A stretch of 64,000 bases of DNA, from assembly GCF_000426525.1 (NCBI RefSeq), contig NZ_AUFN01000017.1:1-64000 (forward strand), given 5' to 3'. Below, in pieces: positions 54,475 through 63,102 of the stretch (position 1 is the first letter of the stretch; each line of letters starts with the position of its first letter). Under the pieces are notes generated by a model. That model did no database searches. It was given only the letters and a program-made list of their open reading frames with translations, and was not told where the DNA came from. The DNA comes from Nocardioides alkalitolerans DSM 16699. GTDB lineage: Bacteria > Actinomycetota > Actinomycetes > Propionibacteriales > Nocardioidaceae. The translations under genes and the position numbers were made by a program.

Positions 54475-56235
54475 ATGACTTCCGAGACCTCACCGACCGG
54501 GCTGCGCTCCAACCTCGTCAACTACGGCGACGCCGAGTTCGCACTCTTCCTGCGCAAGGCGTTCATCAAGGGCGCGGGCTACAGCGACGACGTGCTCGAG
54601 CGTCCCGTCATCGGCATCGTCGACACCGAGAGCGGGTTCAACCCGTGCCACGGCAACATGCCGGAGCTCATCAAGGCGGTCGAGCGGGGCGTGATGATGG
54701 CCGGCGGCTTCCCGGTCTCGTTCCCCACGATCTCGCTCCACGAGAGCTTCTCCCACCCGACCAGCATGTTCCTCCGCAACCTGATGGCGATGGACACCGA
54801 GGAGATGCTCCGGGCCCTGCCCGTCGACGCCGTGGTGCTCATCGGCGGCTGCGACAAGACGGTGCCGGCCCAGCTCATGGGTGCGGCCTCCGCCGGGCGC
54901 CCGGCCATCCAGCTCGTCACCGGCTCGATGCTCACCGGCTCCCACCGGGGCCGCACCGTCGGCGCCTGCACCGACTGCCGCGCCTTCTGGGGCCGCTACC
55001 GGGCCGAGGAGATCGACGACGCCGAGATCGAGGAGGTCAACGGTCGCCTCGTGGGCAGCGTCGGCACGTGCTCCGTCGCGGGCACGGCGAGCACCATGGC
55101 CGCCGTCGCCGAGGCGCTGGGCGTCGCGCTCCCCGGCAGCGCCGCCCCGCCGGCGGTCACCGCCGAGCGGATGCGCGTCGCCGAGATGACCGGCCGCCGC
55201 GCCGTCGGGCTCGCCGAGGAGAAGCTGGACATCAACCAGATCCTCACGCCCGCGGCGTTCGACAACGCCTTCCGGGTGCTGCTCGCCATGGGCGGCTCGA
55301 CGAACGCCCTGGTGCACCTCGCCGCCATCGCCGGCCGCTGCGGCTACACGCTCGACCTCGACGCCTTCGACGCGATGAGCCTCGAGACCCCCGTGCTGGT
55401 CAACCTCAAGCCGGCCGGCGCGCACTACATGGAGGACCTGCACCGTGCCGGTGGCGTGCAGCGCCTCATGACCGAGATCAGCGACCTGCTCGACCTCGAC
55501 ACCCTCACCGTGACCGGCCGGACCCTGGGGGAGGAGCTCGCGGAGGCGCCCGCGCCGTACCCGCAGGACGTGATCCGCCCGCGCGAGGACCCGATCTACC
55601 CCGCCGGCAGCATCGCCGTCCTGCGCGGCAACCTCGCCCCCGCCGGCGCCATCATCAAGCAGGCCGCGGCGGCGCCGGCGCTGCTCGAGCACACCGGGCG
55701 CGCCGTCGTCTTCGAGGACGCCGCCGACCTGGCCGCCCGCATCGACGACGAGGCGCTCGACGTCACGGCCGACGACGTCCTGGTGCTGAAGAACATCGGG
55801 CCGGTCGGGGCGCCCGGCATGCCCGAGGGCGGCTACATCCCCATCCCGCGCAAGCTGGCCCGCGCCGGGGTGAAGGACATGGTGCGCATCTCGGACGGCC
55901 GCATGTCCGGCACCGCCGCCGGCACGATCGTCCTGCACGTCTCGCCCGAGGCCGCCGCGGGCGGGCCGCTCGCCGTCGTGCGCGACGGCGACACGGTGAC
56001 GCTCAGCGTGAAGGACCGCGTGCTGGCGATCGACGTCGACGACGCCGAGATCGCGCGCCGCCTCGCGCTGGTCGAGGTGAGGCCGAAGCCGAAGCGGGGC
56101 TACGCCAAGCTCTTCGTCGAGGAGGTCACCCAGGCCGAGGAGGGCTGCGACTTCCGCTTCCTCCAGGCCGAGGAGACGACTGCCGCCGTGCCGCGTCGTG
56201 CCGGGAGCACCGGGACCGCAGGGGTGTCGTCATGA
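54475..56235 (+). CDS. IlvD/Edd-family dehydratase (probable sugar-acid dehydratase)
   Basis: The 586-residue Fe-S enzyme has NPCHGNMPELIKAVERGVM, LIGGCDKTVPAQLMGA and GACTDCRAFWGRYRAEEI, which hold the cluster cysteines. It also has SVGTCSVAGTASTMAAVAEA and GGSTNALVHLAAIAGRCGY. The GACTDCRAFWGRYR form is typical of aldonate (xylonate, arabonate or gluconate-like) dehydratases rather than IlvD. Co-transcription with a GntP permease supports a sugar-acid substrate. It makes a 2-keto-3-deoxy acid. Confidence 0.88.
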   Translation: MTSETSPTGLRSNLVNYGDAEFALFLRKAFIKGAGYSDDVLERPVIGIVDTESGFNPCHGNMPELIKAVERGVMMAGGFPVSFPTISLHESFSHPTSMFLRNLMAMDTEEMLRALPVDAVVLIGGCDKTVPAQLMGAASAGRPAIQLVTGSMLTGSHRGRTVGACTDCRAFWGRYRAEEIDDAEIEEVNGRLVGSVGTCSVAGTASTMAAVAEALGVALPGSAAPPAVTAERMRVAEMTGRRAVGLAEEKLDINQILTPAAFDNAFRVLLAMGGSTNALVHLAAIAGRCGYTLDLDAFDAMSLETPVLVNLKPAGAHYMEDLHRAGGVQRLMTEISDLLDLDTLTVTGRTLGEELAEAPAPYPQDVIRPREDPIYPAGSIAVLRGNLAPAGAIIKQAAAAPALLEHTGRAVVFEDAADLAARIDDEALDVTADDVLVLKNIGPVGAPGMPEGGYIPIPRKLARAGVKDMVRISDGRMSGTAAGTIVLHVSPEAAAGGPLAVVRDGDTVTLSVKDRVLAIDVDDAEIARRLALVEVRPKPKRGYAKLFVEEVTQAEEGCDFRFLQAEETTAAVPRRAGSTGTAGVSS

Positions 56236-57698
56236 ACGTCGACCTGAGCCACGAGGCCTGGACGATCATCGCCGGTGTGCTGGCGATCGGCCTGCTGCTG
56301 ACCCTCATCATCGTGTTCAAGTTCCAGGAGTTCCTGGGCCTGCTCATCACCACGATCATCTTCGGGCTGGCGGTCGGCTTCGCGCCCAACGACCTGATGG
56401 ACCTCATCGTCGAGGCCATGGGCGGATCGCTCGGGCAGCTCGCGCTGGTGATCGGGCTCGGCTCGATCTTCGGCACGGTGCTGCAGCACGCGGGCGCCGC
56501 CGAACGCATCGCGGTCACCCTCGTCGAGCGGTTCTCCGACCGCACCGTGCTGTGGGGTCTCGGTCTCGCGGGCTTCCTCGTCGCCACCTCCGTCTACATC
56601 GACGTGGCGATCGTGATCCTGGTGCCGATGCTGTACGGCGTCGCCCGCCGTACCGGCCGCTCGCTCCTCCACTACGGCATCCCGATGTGCGCCGGTCTCT
56701 CCTGCGCCTACACGTTCATGCCGCCGGCCCCCGGCCCGCTCGCGACGGCGGGCATCCTCGACGCCGACCTCGGCCTCGTCATCCTCTTCGGCGTCATCTG
56801 CGGTGTCCCCGCCGTCGCCGTGGCCGGCCCGCTGTTCGGCCGGTGGATCGCCAAGCGCATCTACGTCGAGCCCCCCGTGCTCGCCGCGGGCGGCGGCGCG
56901 CCGGTCGGTGCACCGGTGGGCTCCGGCGGCAACGCCGTCCAGGGTGATGGCACCGGCACGAGCGCGCAGGTGGACCTCGCCAAGGGTGACCAGGCCGACC
57001 CGGCGTACGACGCCCCGCGCACCGACCTGCCCAGCTTCGGGCTCGTCGTGGGGGCGCTGCTCCTGCCGCTGCTGCTCATCATCGTCGGCACGATCGGTCG
57101 CCTCGTCGACAACGGCACCTGGTACACGGCCGGCCTGACCTTCGTCGGGCACCCGGTGATGGCGCTGCTCATCACCGTGCTCGCCAGCATGTGGGTCTTC
57201 GGCATCAAGCGGGGCAGCACGAAGGACGACCTCCAGGTGCTCGCGACCCGCGCGCTCGGGCCCGCCGGCATGATCATCCTGGTCACCGGCGCCGGCAGCG
57301 TGTTCGGCGACGTGCTCGTGGCCTCCGGGCTCGGCGACACCATCGCCGACGGCATGGAGAACGCCAGCATCCCCCTGGTCGTCTTCGGGTTCGTCGTCTC
57401 CGCCGTCATGCGGATCTCGCAGGGTTCGGGCCTGGTCGCCATGGTCACCGGCGCCACGTTCAGCGCCCCGCTCGCCGACTCGCTCGGAGCCAGCGACGCC
57501 AGCGTCGCGCTCCTCTGCATCGCGATCGCCTGCGGCGGCGCCGGGTTCTCGCACGTCAACGACTCGGGGTTCTGGATGGCCAACCGCTACTTCGGGATGT
57601 CAGTGGCCGACACCCTCAAGTCGTGGACGGTCATGAAGTCGCTCGTCGGGCTGACCGGCTTCGTCGTCGTGCTGGCGCTGAGCCCGTTCGTGCCGTGA
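56232..57698 (+). CDS. GntP-family sugar-acid permease
   Basis: The 488-residue protein has about twelve hydrophobic segments with VGFAPNDLMDLIVEAMGGSLG, YIDVAIVILVPMLYGVARRT, MPPAPGPLATAGIL and GFSHVNDSGFW, matching gluconate:H+ symporters. A Gly/Ala-rich cytoplasmic loop of about 45 residues (GGGAPVGAPVGSGGN) is longer than usual. The ATG overlaps the dehydratase stop. It imports the substrate for the dehydratase. Confidence 0.9.
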   Translation: MNVDLSHEAWTIIAGVLAIGLLLTLIIVFKFQEFLGLLITTIIFGLAVGFAPNDLMDLIVEAMGGSLGQLALVIGLGSIFGTVLQHAGAAERIAVTLVERFSDRTVLWGLGLAGFLVATSVYIDVAIVILVPMLYGVARRTGRSLLHYGIPMCAGLSCAYTFMPPAPGPLATAGILDADLGLVILFGVICGVPAVAVAGPLFGRWIAKRIYVEPPVLAAGGGAPVGAPVGSGGNAVQGDGTGTSAQVDLAKGDQADPAYDAPRTDLPSFGLVVGALLLPLLLIIVGTIGRLVDNGTWYTAGLTFVGHPVMALLITVLASMWVFGIKRGSTKDDLQVLATRALGPAGMIILVTGAGSVFGDVLVASGLGDTIADGMENASIPLVVFGFVVSAVMRISQGSGLVAMVTGATFSAPLADSLGASDASVALLCIAIACGGAGFSHVNDSGFWMANRYFGMSVADTLKSWTVMKSLVGLTGFVVVLALSPFVP

Positions 57699-57763
57699 GC
57701 CGGTCGTTCGTCTGACACCACGGCCGTGCCGGCAGCGAAGCATCGCGTCTGGTGCGGTGCAGT

Positions 57764-57809
57764 GGTGTCCGGGTGCGTGGTCTACCGCGTGTGCAGTAGC
57801 CCGGACACC
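57764..57809. repeat. Inverted repeat GGTGTCCGGG/CCCGGACACC
   Basis: Perfect 10-bp arms separated by 26 bases, downstream of gntP and before the stronger hairpin at 57831-57868. It may form part of a compound terminator. Confidence 0.6.
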
Positions 57810-57830
57810 GCGTTACACGCCGCCAATGCA

Positions 57831-57868
57831 CCGGAGGCGGGCGGAGCATCGGCTCCACCCGCCTCCGG
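57831..57868. terminator. Strong bidirectional hairpin between gntP and sortase genes
   Basis: A 17-bp stem (CCGGAGGCGGGCGGAGC with its complement, one mismatch, loop ATCG) sits between convergent genes. Confidence 0.8.
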
Positions 57869-57906
57869 CGGTCGATCTGGGGGATCAGCCCGGCTGTGCG
57901 GCCCCG

Positions 57907-58575
57907 TCAGCCCGCTGCCTGGACCGTGTCGTCGGTCAGCTCCGCGGCGGGGTCGCCCTCCGGCACGCCCAGGGGCTTGCCGAAGACCACCACGTTGTTC
58001 TCGTAGTACTCGCCGTTCCAGTCCGCGCAGGTGACCAGCACCAACCGTCCGTCGCCGGCGGTCTGGCCGAACAACGACTCCGCCTCGGCGGCGACGTCGT
58101 CGCGGGTGTAGAAGCGGATCTTCTCGACCTCGTAGCGCATCCGGCCCGCGTCGCTGACGACGTCGACGACGTCACCCTCCTCGAGCGACCCGATCCGGTT
58201 CATCGACCCGCCGCCGGTGTGGACCGAGTGGCCCGTGATCACCGTCTGGCCGGTCTGCCCTCCGGGCTTCGCGCTCTGGTTCCACCAGCCGACCTTCTCG
58301 CTGTCGCGCGGGGGGTCGAGCACCCGCTCGGGGGAGATGCTGATCGGGACGATCGGCGCCGCCACCTCGAGCCGGGGGATCTCCAGCCGGATCGGCGTGG
58401 CCGGGTCGAGGGAGGCGTACGCGAGGTCGTCAGCCGCCCCCGAGTCCGCCTCCCCGCCCGGCCACGCGATGCCGGTGCCCACGAGGCCGACACTGAGGAC
58501 CAGCAGCATCGTCGTCAGCGCGGTGAGGAACGCGTTGCCGCGGCTCACCCGTGCCGTCGGCGTGCTCTCGGTCAT
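57907..58575 (-). CDS. Sortase (class E/F-like)
   Basis: The 222-residue protein has an N-terminal membrane anchor (about residues 17-38). The sortase domain contains LEIPRLEVAAPIVP, TGHSVHTGG (catalytic His116), SLEEGDVVDV and LVTCADW (catalytic Cys183). The arginine normally found a few residues after the Cys is not visible (YYENNVVVFG in that place). It joins surface proteins to the wall by transpeptidation. The gene ends near a terminator and follows a probable substrate gene 15 bases away. Confidence 0.85.
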   Translation of the reverse strand: MTESTPTARVSRGNAFLTALTTMLLVLSVGLVGTGIAWPGGEADSGAADDLAYASLDPATPIRLEIPRLEVAAPIVPISISPERVLDPPRDSEKVGWWNQSAKPGGQTGQTVITGHSVHTGGGSMNRIGSLEEGDVVDVVSDAGRMRYEVEKIRFYTRDDVAAEAESLFGQTAGDGRLVLVTCADWNGEYYENNVVVFGKPLGVPEGDPAAELTDDTVQAAG

Positions 58576-58590
58576 CGGTGCCTCCGTCCG

Positions 58591-59871
58591 TCAGCTGCGG
58601 CGCAGCTGGAGGAAACGGTAGCCGCCGACCAGACCGGCCAGGAGCGTCATGGCGCCGAGCGCCACGGGACCCCAGGGAGCCGAGCCCTCCTCGCCGGACA
58701 TGCCGGCGGGGACGGAGATCGGGACGGTCGGGTTGTTCACGGGCGGCGTCACGGTCGGCGGCTCGGTGGCCGGCGGCGGCTGGGCGACGTCGGCGACGCC
58801 ACCGGCGCAGAACGCCTTGCCGAGCTCGACCGAGGCGAGGCTCGAGCTCAGGAACTGCTGGGCCGCGGGGAGCACCTGCACGTCGAGGGCGGTGACCTCG
58901 ATGGAGCTGGGGCTCGGCTGGCTCTGCTTGTTGAGGGTGACCTCGAGGACGTTGTCACGCAGGGGGCCGAGGAGCGGCTCGAGCGCGGTGGTGAGCTCGG
59001 GGACGAGCAGGTTGGTGACGTCCTGGATCTGCGCGAGCAGCAGGCCCAGCGGGCCGAGGGCGCCGTTGAGGCCGTTCTGGAGCTGCGTCTGCAGGCCGTT
59101 GAGCACCGCGTTGACGACGTCGTTGAGGTCGGCGGTCAGCTCGGTGTTGGGCTCGAGGTCACCGACCGGCAGGTCGAGGATCGTGATGTCCTGACCGGCC
59201 ACCGTCACGTAGCCGCGGAGGCCGGCGACGTTCGAGTCGGCCGAGGCGGACGTCGAGTTGGCGGTGCAGGTGCTCTGGATCGCGCCGGTGGTCTCGAGGA
59301 CCACGCCCAGCTCGCCCAGGCCGCCGAGCACCTGGTTCAGCACGTCGCTCAGCGGGGCCAGCACCTGGCTCGCGAGCGGCTCGCCCAGCGCCTGCTGCAG
59401 CGGCACGGTGAGAGGAGCGAGGATCTCGCTCTCGATCACGGTCGTGTCGCCGAGGTCGATCGTGCCGGGAACGAGGGAGACGGCGTCGCCGCCGGTGAGG
59501 CAGGAGCCGTCACCGACCTCGACCACGACCGCACCCGTGCCGGCGACGCCCGAGCAGGCGTACGCCGTTCCGCGGCCACCGGTGACCGCGGTGGTCGCGT
59601 CCTGGTAGAGGACGCCGATGCTGACGTTGCTCTGGTTGGAGAGCAGGTCGGCGACGGCCGGGTCCTTCTGGCCGGTGGCGGTCTCGGTGGTGCCGTCGTT
59701 GACGACCGTGTACTGACCCGAGTCGACCGGGCTGCCGGCGATCGTCAGGATGGCGGCGGTGGCGCTGGCCTCGGCCGCCGGCTCGGCGGCCACGGCACCC
59801 GGAGCCGTGATGACGCCGACGACGGCGACGGTGGACAGTGCGGCGACGAGGCGCGCGGCGGAGCGTTGCAC
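58591..59871 (-). CDS. Secreted, C-terminally anchored surface protein (probable sortase partner)
   Basis: The 426-residue protein has a signal peptide (RLVAALSTVAVVGVITAPGAVA). A Leu/Val/Asn-rich central domain follows, with two pairs of Cys and repeated LxxxLxPLL helices. Then come a PPPATEPPTVTPP linker, a VPAGMSGEEG motif, a transmembrane helix and RRS tail. No LPxTG is present, but the arrangement is that of a sorting signal. GGGAGG sits before GTG 59871. The adjacent sortase may act on it. Function unknown. Confidence 0.75.
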   Translation of the reverse strand: MQRSAARLVAALSTVAVVGVITAPGAVAAEPAAEASATAAILTIAGSPVDSGQYTVVNDGTTETATGQKDPAVADLLSNQSNVSIGVLYQDATTAVTGGRGTAYACSGVAGTGAVVVEVGDGSCLTGGDAVSLVPGTIDLGDTTVIESEILAPLTVPLQQALGEPLASQVLAPLSDVLNQVLGGLGELGVVLETTGAIQSTCTANSTSASADSNVAGLRGYVTVAGQDITILDLPVGDLEPNTELTADLNDVVNAVLNGLQTQLQNGLNGALGPLGLLLAQIQDVTNLLVPELTTALEPLLGPLRDNVLEVTLNKQSQPSPSSIEVTALDVQVLPAAQQFLSSSLASVELGKAFCAGGVADVAQPPPATEPPTVTPPVNNPTVPISVPAGMSGEEGSAPWGPVALGAMTLLAGLVGGYRFLQLRRS

Positions 59872-60100
59872 AGGAATCCCTCCCAGATGGACGAGCACGG
59901 GCCGGTGCCGCGACGGGCGGCGACTGGCTGACGTGCTCAACGACACAAGCTGGCTCAGGGTACTCTCAAGTTCTCCTCAAGGAGGGCCCTTCTCGCCTCG
60001 TCGGACCGGGTGGAGGTCGAGATGGGCGAACCACCCCACGGATCCCGTCGTCGCTGGACGTACTCAGGGGTAACGCTCATCGGAGCGCGCCTGTCAAGAG

Positions 60101-60111
60101 TGGTCTAGACC
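60101..60111. promoter_or_regulatory. dre-like palindrome upstream of the anchored-protein gene
   Basis: TGGTCTAGACC holds a perfect GGTCTAGACC (60102-60111) matching the HutC/DasR consensus core GTNTANAC. It is about 230 bases upstream of the anchored-protein start and 95 past the GntR stop. The gap of 335 bases around it has no other supported feature. A second, near-match is at 36453-36464. Confidence 0.45.
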
Positions 60112-60206
60112 GAGGTGTGACGGCCGTCTCCTGGCCTCGTCTTGAGGAATCGTTGAGGGGTCGTCGACGGCCGGATGGAGCAGGCCTCGAGCTGTCGGCG
60201 TCGGGC

Positions 60207-61025
60207 TCAGTCGAAGAGGTCGAGCACCGGCGGGTCGGCGTCGCGCAGCGTGAAGAAGTACGTCGCCGCCAGCTCCATGTGGGCCCGCCAGTGCTCCTCG
60301 GCGCCCTCGGCGTCCTGGGCGCGCACGAGGGCGACCAGCCGGGTGTAGGAGCGGACGGTCCGACGGAAGCGGACCGGGGTGTCGGTGTCCCGCCGGGTGC
60401 CGCGCGCGACTGTCAGCTGCGCGTGGGTCGCCACGATCTCGATGAGCACCGAGCCCTGGAGGCCGAGCGTCCGGTTGCCGCAGCGCTCCATCACGAGCTG
60501 GTGGAAGCGGTAGGTCAGCTTGGTCCACCGCTCGTACGACGGGATCTGGTCCTCGCGGCCGTCGAGGCTCGCGCGCAGCTCCCGCACGCACGCGTCGAGG
60601 TCGTCGAGGTCGGTCGCCGTACGGGCCAGGGCGAGGTGGCGGGCGCAGGCCGGCTCGATGACGAGGCGCGCGTCGTACACGTCCGCGATCGTCGTGCCCG
60701 CCAGCTGCAGCAGCAGGCCGGTGTGGCGGGTGGCGACCCGGGGGCTCGGCTGCAGCACCTGCGCGCCGCCGCGCGACCCGCGTCGTACGCCGATGAGGGA
60801 GTCGGCCTCGAGGATGCGGAACGCCTCGCGCAGCGTGGGGCGCGAGACGTCGTACTGCTCCATCAGCTCGACCTCGGTGGGGAGGTAGGTGCCGGGCGGC
60901 AGGCTGCCCCGCACGATGGTGCGCCGCAGGTGGGCCGCGATCAGCTCGGCGGTCTTCGGAGCGCGGGCCACGACGCCGTCCTGGTCGGCTCCGAGGACGG
61001 GAGCGGCGTCGTTGAGTCCGGCCAC
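60207..61025 (-). CDS. GntR-family regulator (FadR/FCD subfamily)
   Basis: The 272-residue protein has an HTH (LPTEVELMEQYDVSRPTLREAFRILEADSL, about residues 47-77), RRGSRGGAQV and an FCD domain (VYDARLVIEPACARHLA, YRFHQLVMERCGN, RAQDAEGAEEHWRAHME). Target unknown; no metabolic gene is divergently adjacent except npdG at 61223, 197 bases away. Confidence 0.85.
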   Translation of the reverse strand: MAGLNDAAPVLGADQDGVVARAPKTAELIAAHLRRTIVRGSLPPGTYLPTEVELMEQYDVSRPTLREAFRILEADSLIGVRRGSRGGAQVLQPSPRVATRHTGLLLQLAGTTIADVYDARLVIEPACARHLALARTATDLDDLDACVRELRASLDGREDQIPSYERWTKLTYRFHQLVMERCGNRTLGLQGSVLIEIVATHAQLTVARGTRRDTDTPVRFRRTVRSYTRLVALVRAQDAEGAEEHWRAHMELAATYFFTLRDADPPVLDLFD

Positions 61026-61222
61026 CTCCGCATCCTAGGTCGCTCAATGATGATCATGCTTGGCGTTCGGATGCCGGGCGGCGGCGCGGGCGGTGAGAGT
61101 GGTCACTACGCTCGCCCCCGGGGGCCGAGCGACCGGTCCGTCGAGCGCCGCCCCCGCCCCGACCTCGACCGTCAGCGAACGCCGCGTCACCCGACGCGGG
61201 CCCGACCGAAGGAGCCACCGCC

Positions 61223-61906
61223 GTGACCATCCCCGAGAGCCTGCAGGGCAAGACCATCGCCGTCCTGGGTGGCACCGGCCCCCAGGGGCGCGGCCTCGCC
61301 CGTCGCTTCGCCGCCGCCGGCCTGCCGGTCGTGCTCGGCTCGCGCACGGAGGAGAAGGGTGCGGCCGCGGCCGCCGAGCTCGCCGCCGCGCTCGGCGACG
61401 GCGTCGGTGCGGTCACCGGCTCCGACAACGCGGGCGCCTCGACCGCCGGCGACGTCGTGCTCGTCGTCGTCCCCTGGGACGGCCACAAGGAGCTGCTCGA
61501 GAGCCTCAGGACCGAGCTCGCCGGCAAGGTCGTCGTCGACTGCGTCAACCCGCTCGGCTTCGACAAGCAGGGCCCCTTCGCGCTCAAGGTCGAGGAGGGC
61601 TCGGCCACCGAGCAGGCCCAGGCCGTGCTGACCGAGTCGACCGTCGTCGGCGCCTTCCACAACGTCTCCGCGGTGAAGCTCGAGGACCCCGAGGTCACCA
61701 GCATCGACACCGACGTGCTCGTGCTCGGCGACGAGCGCGAGGCCACCGACCTGGTCCAGGACCTCGCGTCGGTCATCCCGGGCGTCCGGGGCGTGTACGG
61801 CGGCCGCCGCCGCAACGCCCATCAGGTCGAGGCGCTCACCGCGAACCTCATCGCCGCCAACCGCCGCTACAAGGCCCACGCCGGCGTGCGCATCACCGAC
61901 ATCTGA
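61223..61906 (+). CDS. npdG: F420H2:NADP+ oxidoreductase
   Basis: The 227-residue protein starts at GTG and has IAVLGGTGPQGRGLARRFA (NADP Rossmann loop), LGSRTEEKG, VVDCVNPLGFDKQGPF and GAFHNVSAVKLED. It transfers hydride between NADPH and coenzyme F420, as in actinobacteria and archaea. It ends at a perfect 14-bp hairpin. Confidence 0.9.
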   Translation: MTIPESLQGKTIAVLGGTGPQGRGLARRFAAAGLPVVLGSRTEEKGAAAAAELAAALGDGVGAVTGSDNAGASTAGDVVLVVVPWDGHKELLESLRTELAGKVVVDCVNPLGFDKQGPFALKVEEGSATEQAQAVLTESTVVGAFHNVSAVKLEDPEVTSIDTDVLVLGDEREATDLVQDLASVIPGVRGVYGGRRRNAHQVEALTANLIAANRRYKAHAGVRITDI

Positions 61907-61918
61907 GCCCGACGCGCC

Positions 61919-61951
61919 GCACGCCCCCACCCGAGCCGGGTGGGGGCGTGC
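61919..61951 (+). terminator. Terminator after npdG
   Basis: A perfect 14-bp stem (GCACGCCCCCACCC with GGGTGGGGGCGTGC, loop GAGCC) 13 bases past the stop. Confidence 0.85.
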
Positions 61952-62007
61952 GGTGTCTTCGGGTGGGCGCGGGGGTGGGTGGGGTGGGCGTCAGGCACCC
62001 CCCACCC

Positions 62008-62313
62008 TCACCAGCTCGACTTCGTGATCCCCGGCAGCTCGCCGCGGTGGGCGAGCTCGCGGAACCGGATGCGCGAGAGCCCCGCCTTGCGCAGGTAGCC
62101 CCGGGGTCGTCCGTCGACCTGGTCGCGGTTGCGCAGGCGCACCGGTGACGAGTCGCGCGGCAGCTCCGAGAGGGCGCGTACGGCGCTGGCCAGCTCGTCC
62201 GAGCCGGGCTCGGCCTTCCGGACGGCCTCCTTCAGCTCCGCCCGGCGCTCGGCGTACCTCTCGACGGTGCGGCGTCGCCTCGCCTCGGCCGCGATCTTGG
62301 ACTGCTTGGCCAT
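62008..62313 (-). CDS. rpsN: 30S ribosomal protein S14 (zinc-free paralogue)
   Basis: The 101-residue protein [20 protein letters not shown]... ends [12 protein letters not shown] and has no CxxC pair, so it is the C-minus form used when zinc is scarce. It is the last gene of rpmB-rpmG-rpsN, starting directly after the rpmG stop. Confidence 0.95.
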   Translation of the reverse strand: MAKQSKIAAEARRRRTVERYAERRAELKEAVRKAEPGSDELASAVRALSELPRDSSPVRLRNRDQVDGRPRGYLRKAGLSRIRFRELAHRGELPGITKSSW

Positions 62314-62490
62314 TCAGCGCTCCTCTCGGAAGTCGACGTGCCGGCGCACGACGGGGTCGTACTTGCGGACGACCATGCGGTCGGGGTCGTTGCGGCGGTT
62401 CTTGCGGGTGACGTACGTGTAGCCCGTGCCCGCCGTGGAGCGCAGCTTGATGATCGGGCGCACGTCGCTGCCCCGTCCCTTGCCGGCCAT
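62314..62490 (-). CDS. rpmG: 50S ribosomal protein L33 (zinc-free)
   Basis: The 58-residue protein has [19 protein letters not shown] and [15 protein letters not shown], lacking the zinc cysteines. The ATG overlaps the rpmB stop by one codon position (ATGA). Confidence 0.95.
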   Translation of the reverse strand: MAGKGRGSDVRPIIKLRSTAGTGYTYVTRKNRRNDPDRMVVRKYDPVVRRHVDFREER

Positions 62491-62726
62491 CAGAGCCGCA
62501 CCCCCCGCCGCTGCAGGTCGGCGACGACCGCCTCGATGCCGCGGGCGTCGATCACCTTGATGCCGCGGGCGCTCACCCGCAGCGTGATCGTGCGGCCGAG
62601 GCTCGGCACGACGTACCGCTTGCTCTGGATGTTGACGTCGAACCGGCGCTTCGTGCGGCGGTGGGAGTGCGAGACGTGGTGGCCGAATCCCGGCTCCCGG
62701 CCCGTCACCTGGCACACGCGTGACAT
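62490..62726 (-). CDS. rpmB: 50S ribosomal protein L28 (zinc-free)
   Basis: The 78-residue protein [20 protein letters not shown] retains only one Cys of the usual CxxC, so it cannot bind zinc as the standard L28. First gene of the minus-strand operon, 23 bases from the Zur box. Confidence 0.95.
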   Translation of the reverse strand: MSRVCQVTGREPGFGHHVSHSHRRTKRRFDVNIQSKRYVVPSLGRTITLRVSARGIKVIDARGIEAVVADLQRRGVRL

Positions 62727-62749
62727 CGGGTCTCCTCTCGTGTGATGAT

Positions 62750-62764
62750 TGATAACGATTCTCA
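62750..62764. promoter_or_regulatory. Zur box
   Basis: TGATAACGATTCTCA is a near-palindrome matching the actinobacterial Zur consensus (TGA-AA-N-ATT-TCA type). It lies between the divergent rpmB and rpmE2 operons. Zn-loaded Zur would repress both. Confidence 0.8.
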
Positions 62765-62799
62765 TTCTAGTCACACGTCGCAGGAAGCGAGGAACGCCC

Positions 62800-63102
62800 A
62801 TGAAGCAGGGCATCCACCCCACGTACGCCGACGTCGTCTTCCGGGACCGCTCGGCCGACTGGCTGCTGCTGACCCGGTCGACGATCGCCCCGAGCAGCGG
62901 TGAGACCGTCGAGCTCACCGGCCGCACCTACCCGGTGGTCGACGTCGACGTCTCCGCGGCGAGCCACCCCTTCTGGACCGGCCGCGGTCGGGTGCTCGAC
63001 ACCGAGGGCCGCGTCGAGGCGTTCGAGCGTCGCTACGGGGTACGGCGCAGCGGCGGCCGCGGGAACGCGGGTGCGGAGCCGGACGGGGGAGCCGCGTCGT
63101 GA
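62800..63102 (+). CDS. rpmE2: 50S ribosomal protein L31 type B
   Basis: The 100-residue protein has [15 protein letters not shown] and [25 protein letters not shown], the type B form without zinc cysteines. GAGGAAC precedes ATG. It overlaps the next gene (GTGA). Confidence 0.95.
   Translation: MKQGIHPTYADVVFRDRSADWLLLTRSTIAPSSGETVELTGRTYPVVDVDVSAASHPFWTGRGRVLDTEGRVEAFERRYGVRRSGGRGNAGAEPDGGAAS

Noticed and set aside
54645..56231. Plus-strand extension upstream of gntP giving a protein of 1,017 residues
   Set aside because: It lies out of frame in the dehydratase gene; gntP has its own ATG at 56232 with ATGA overlap.
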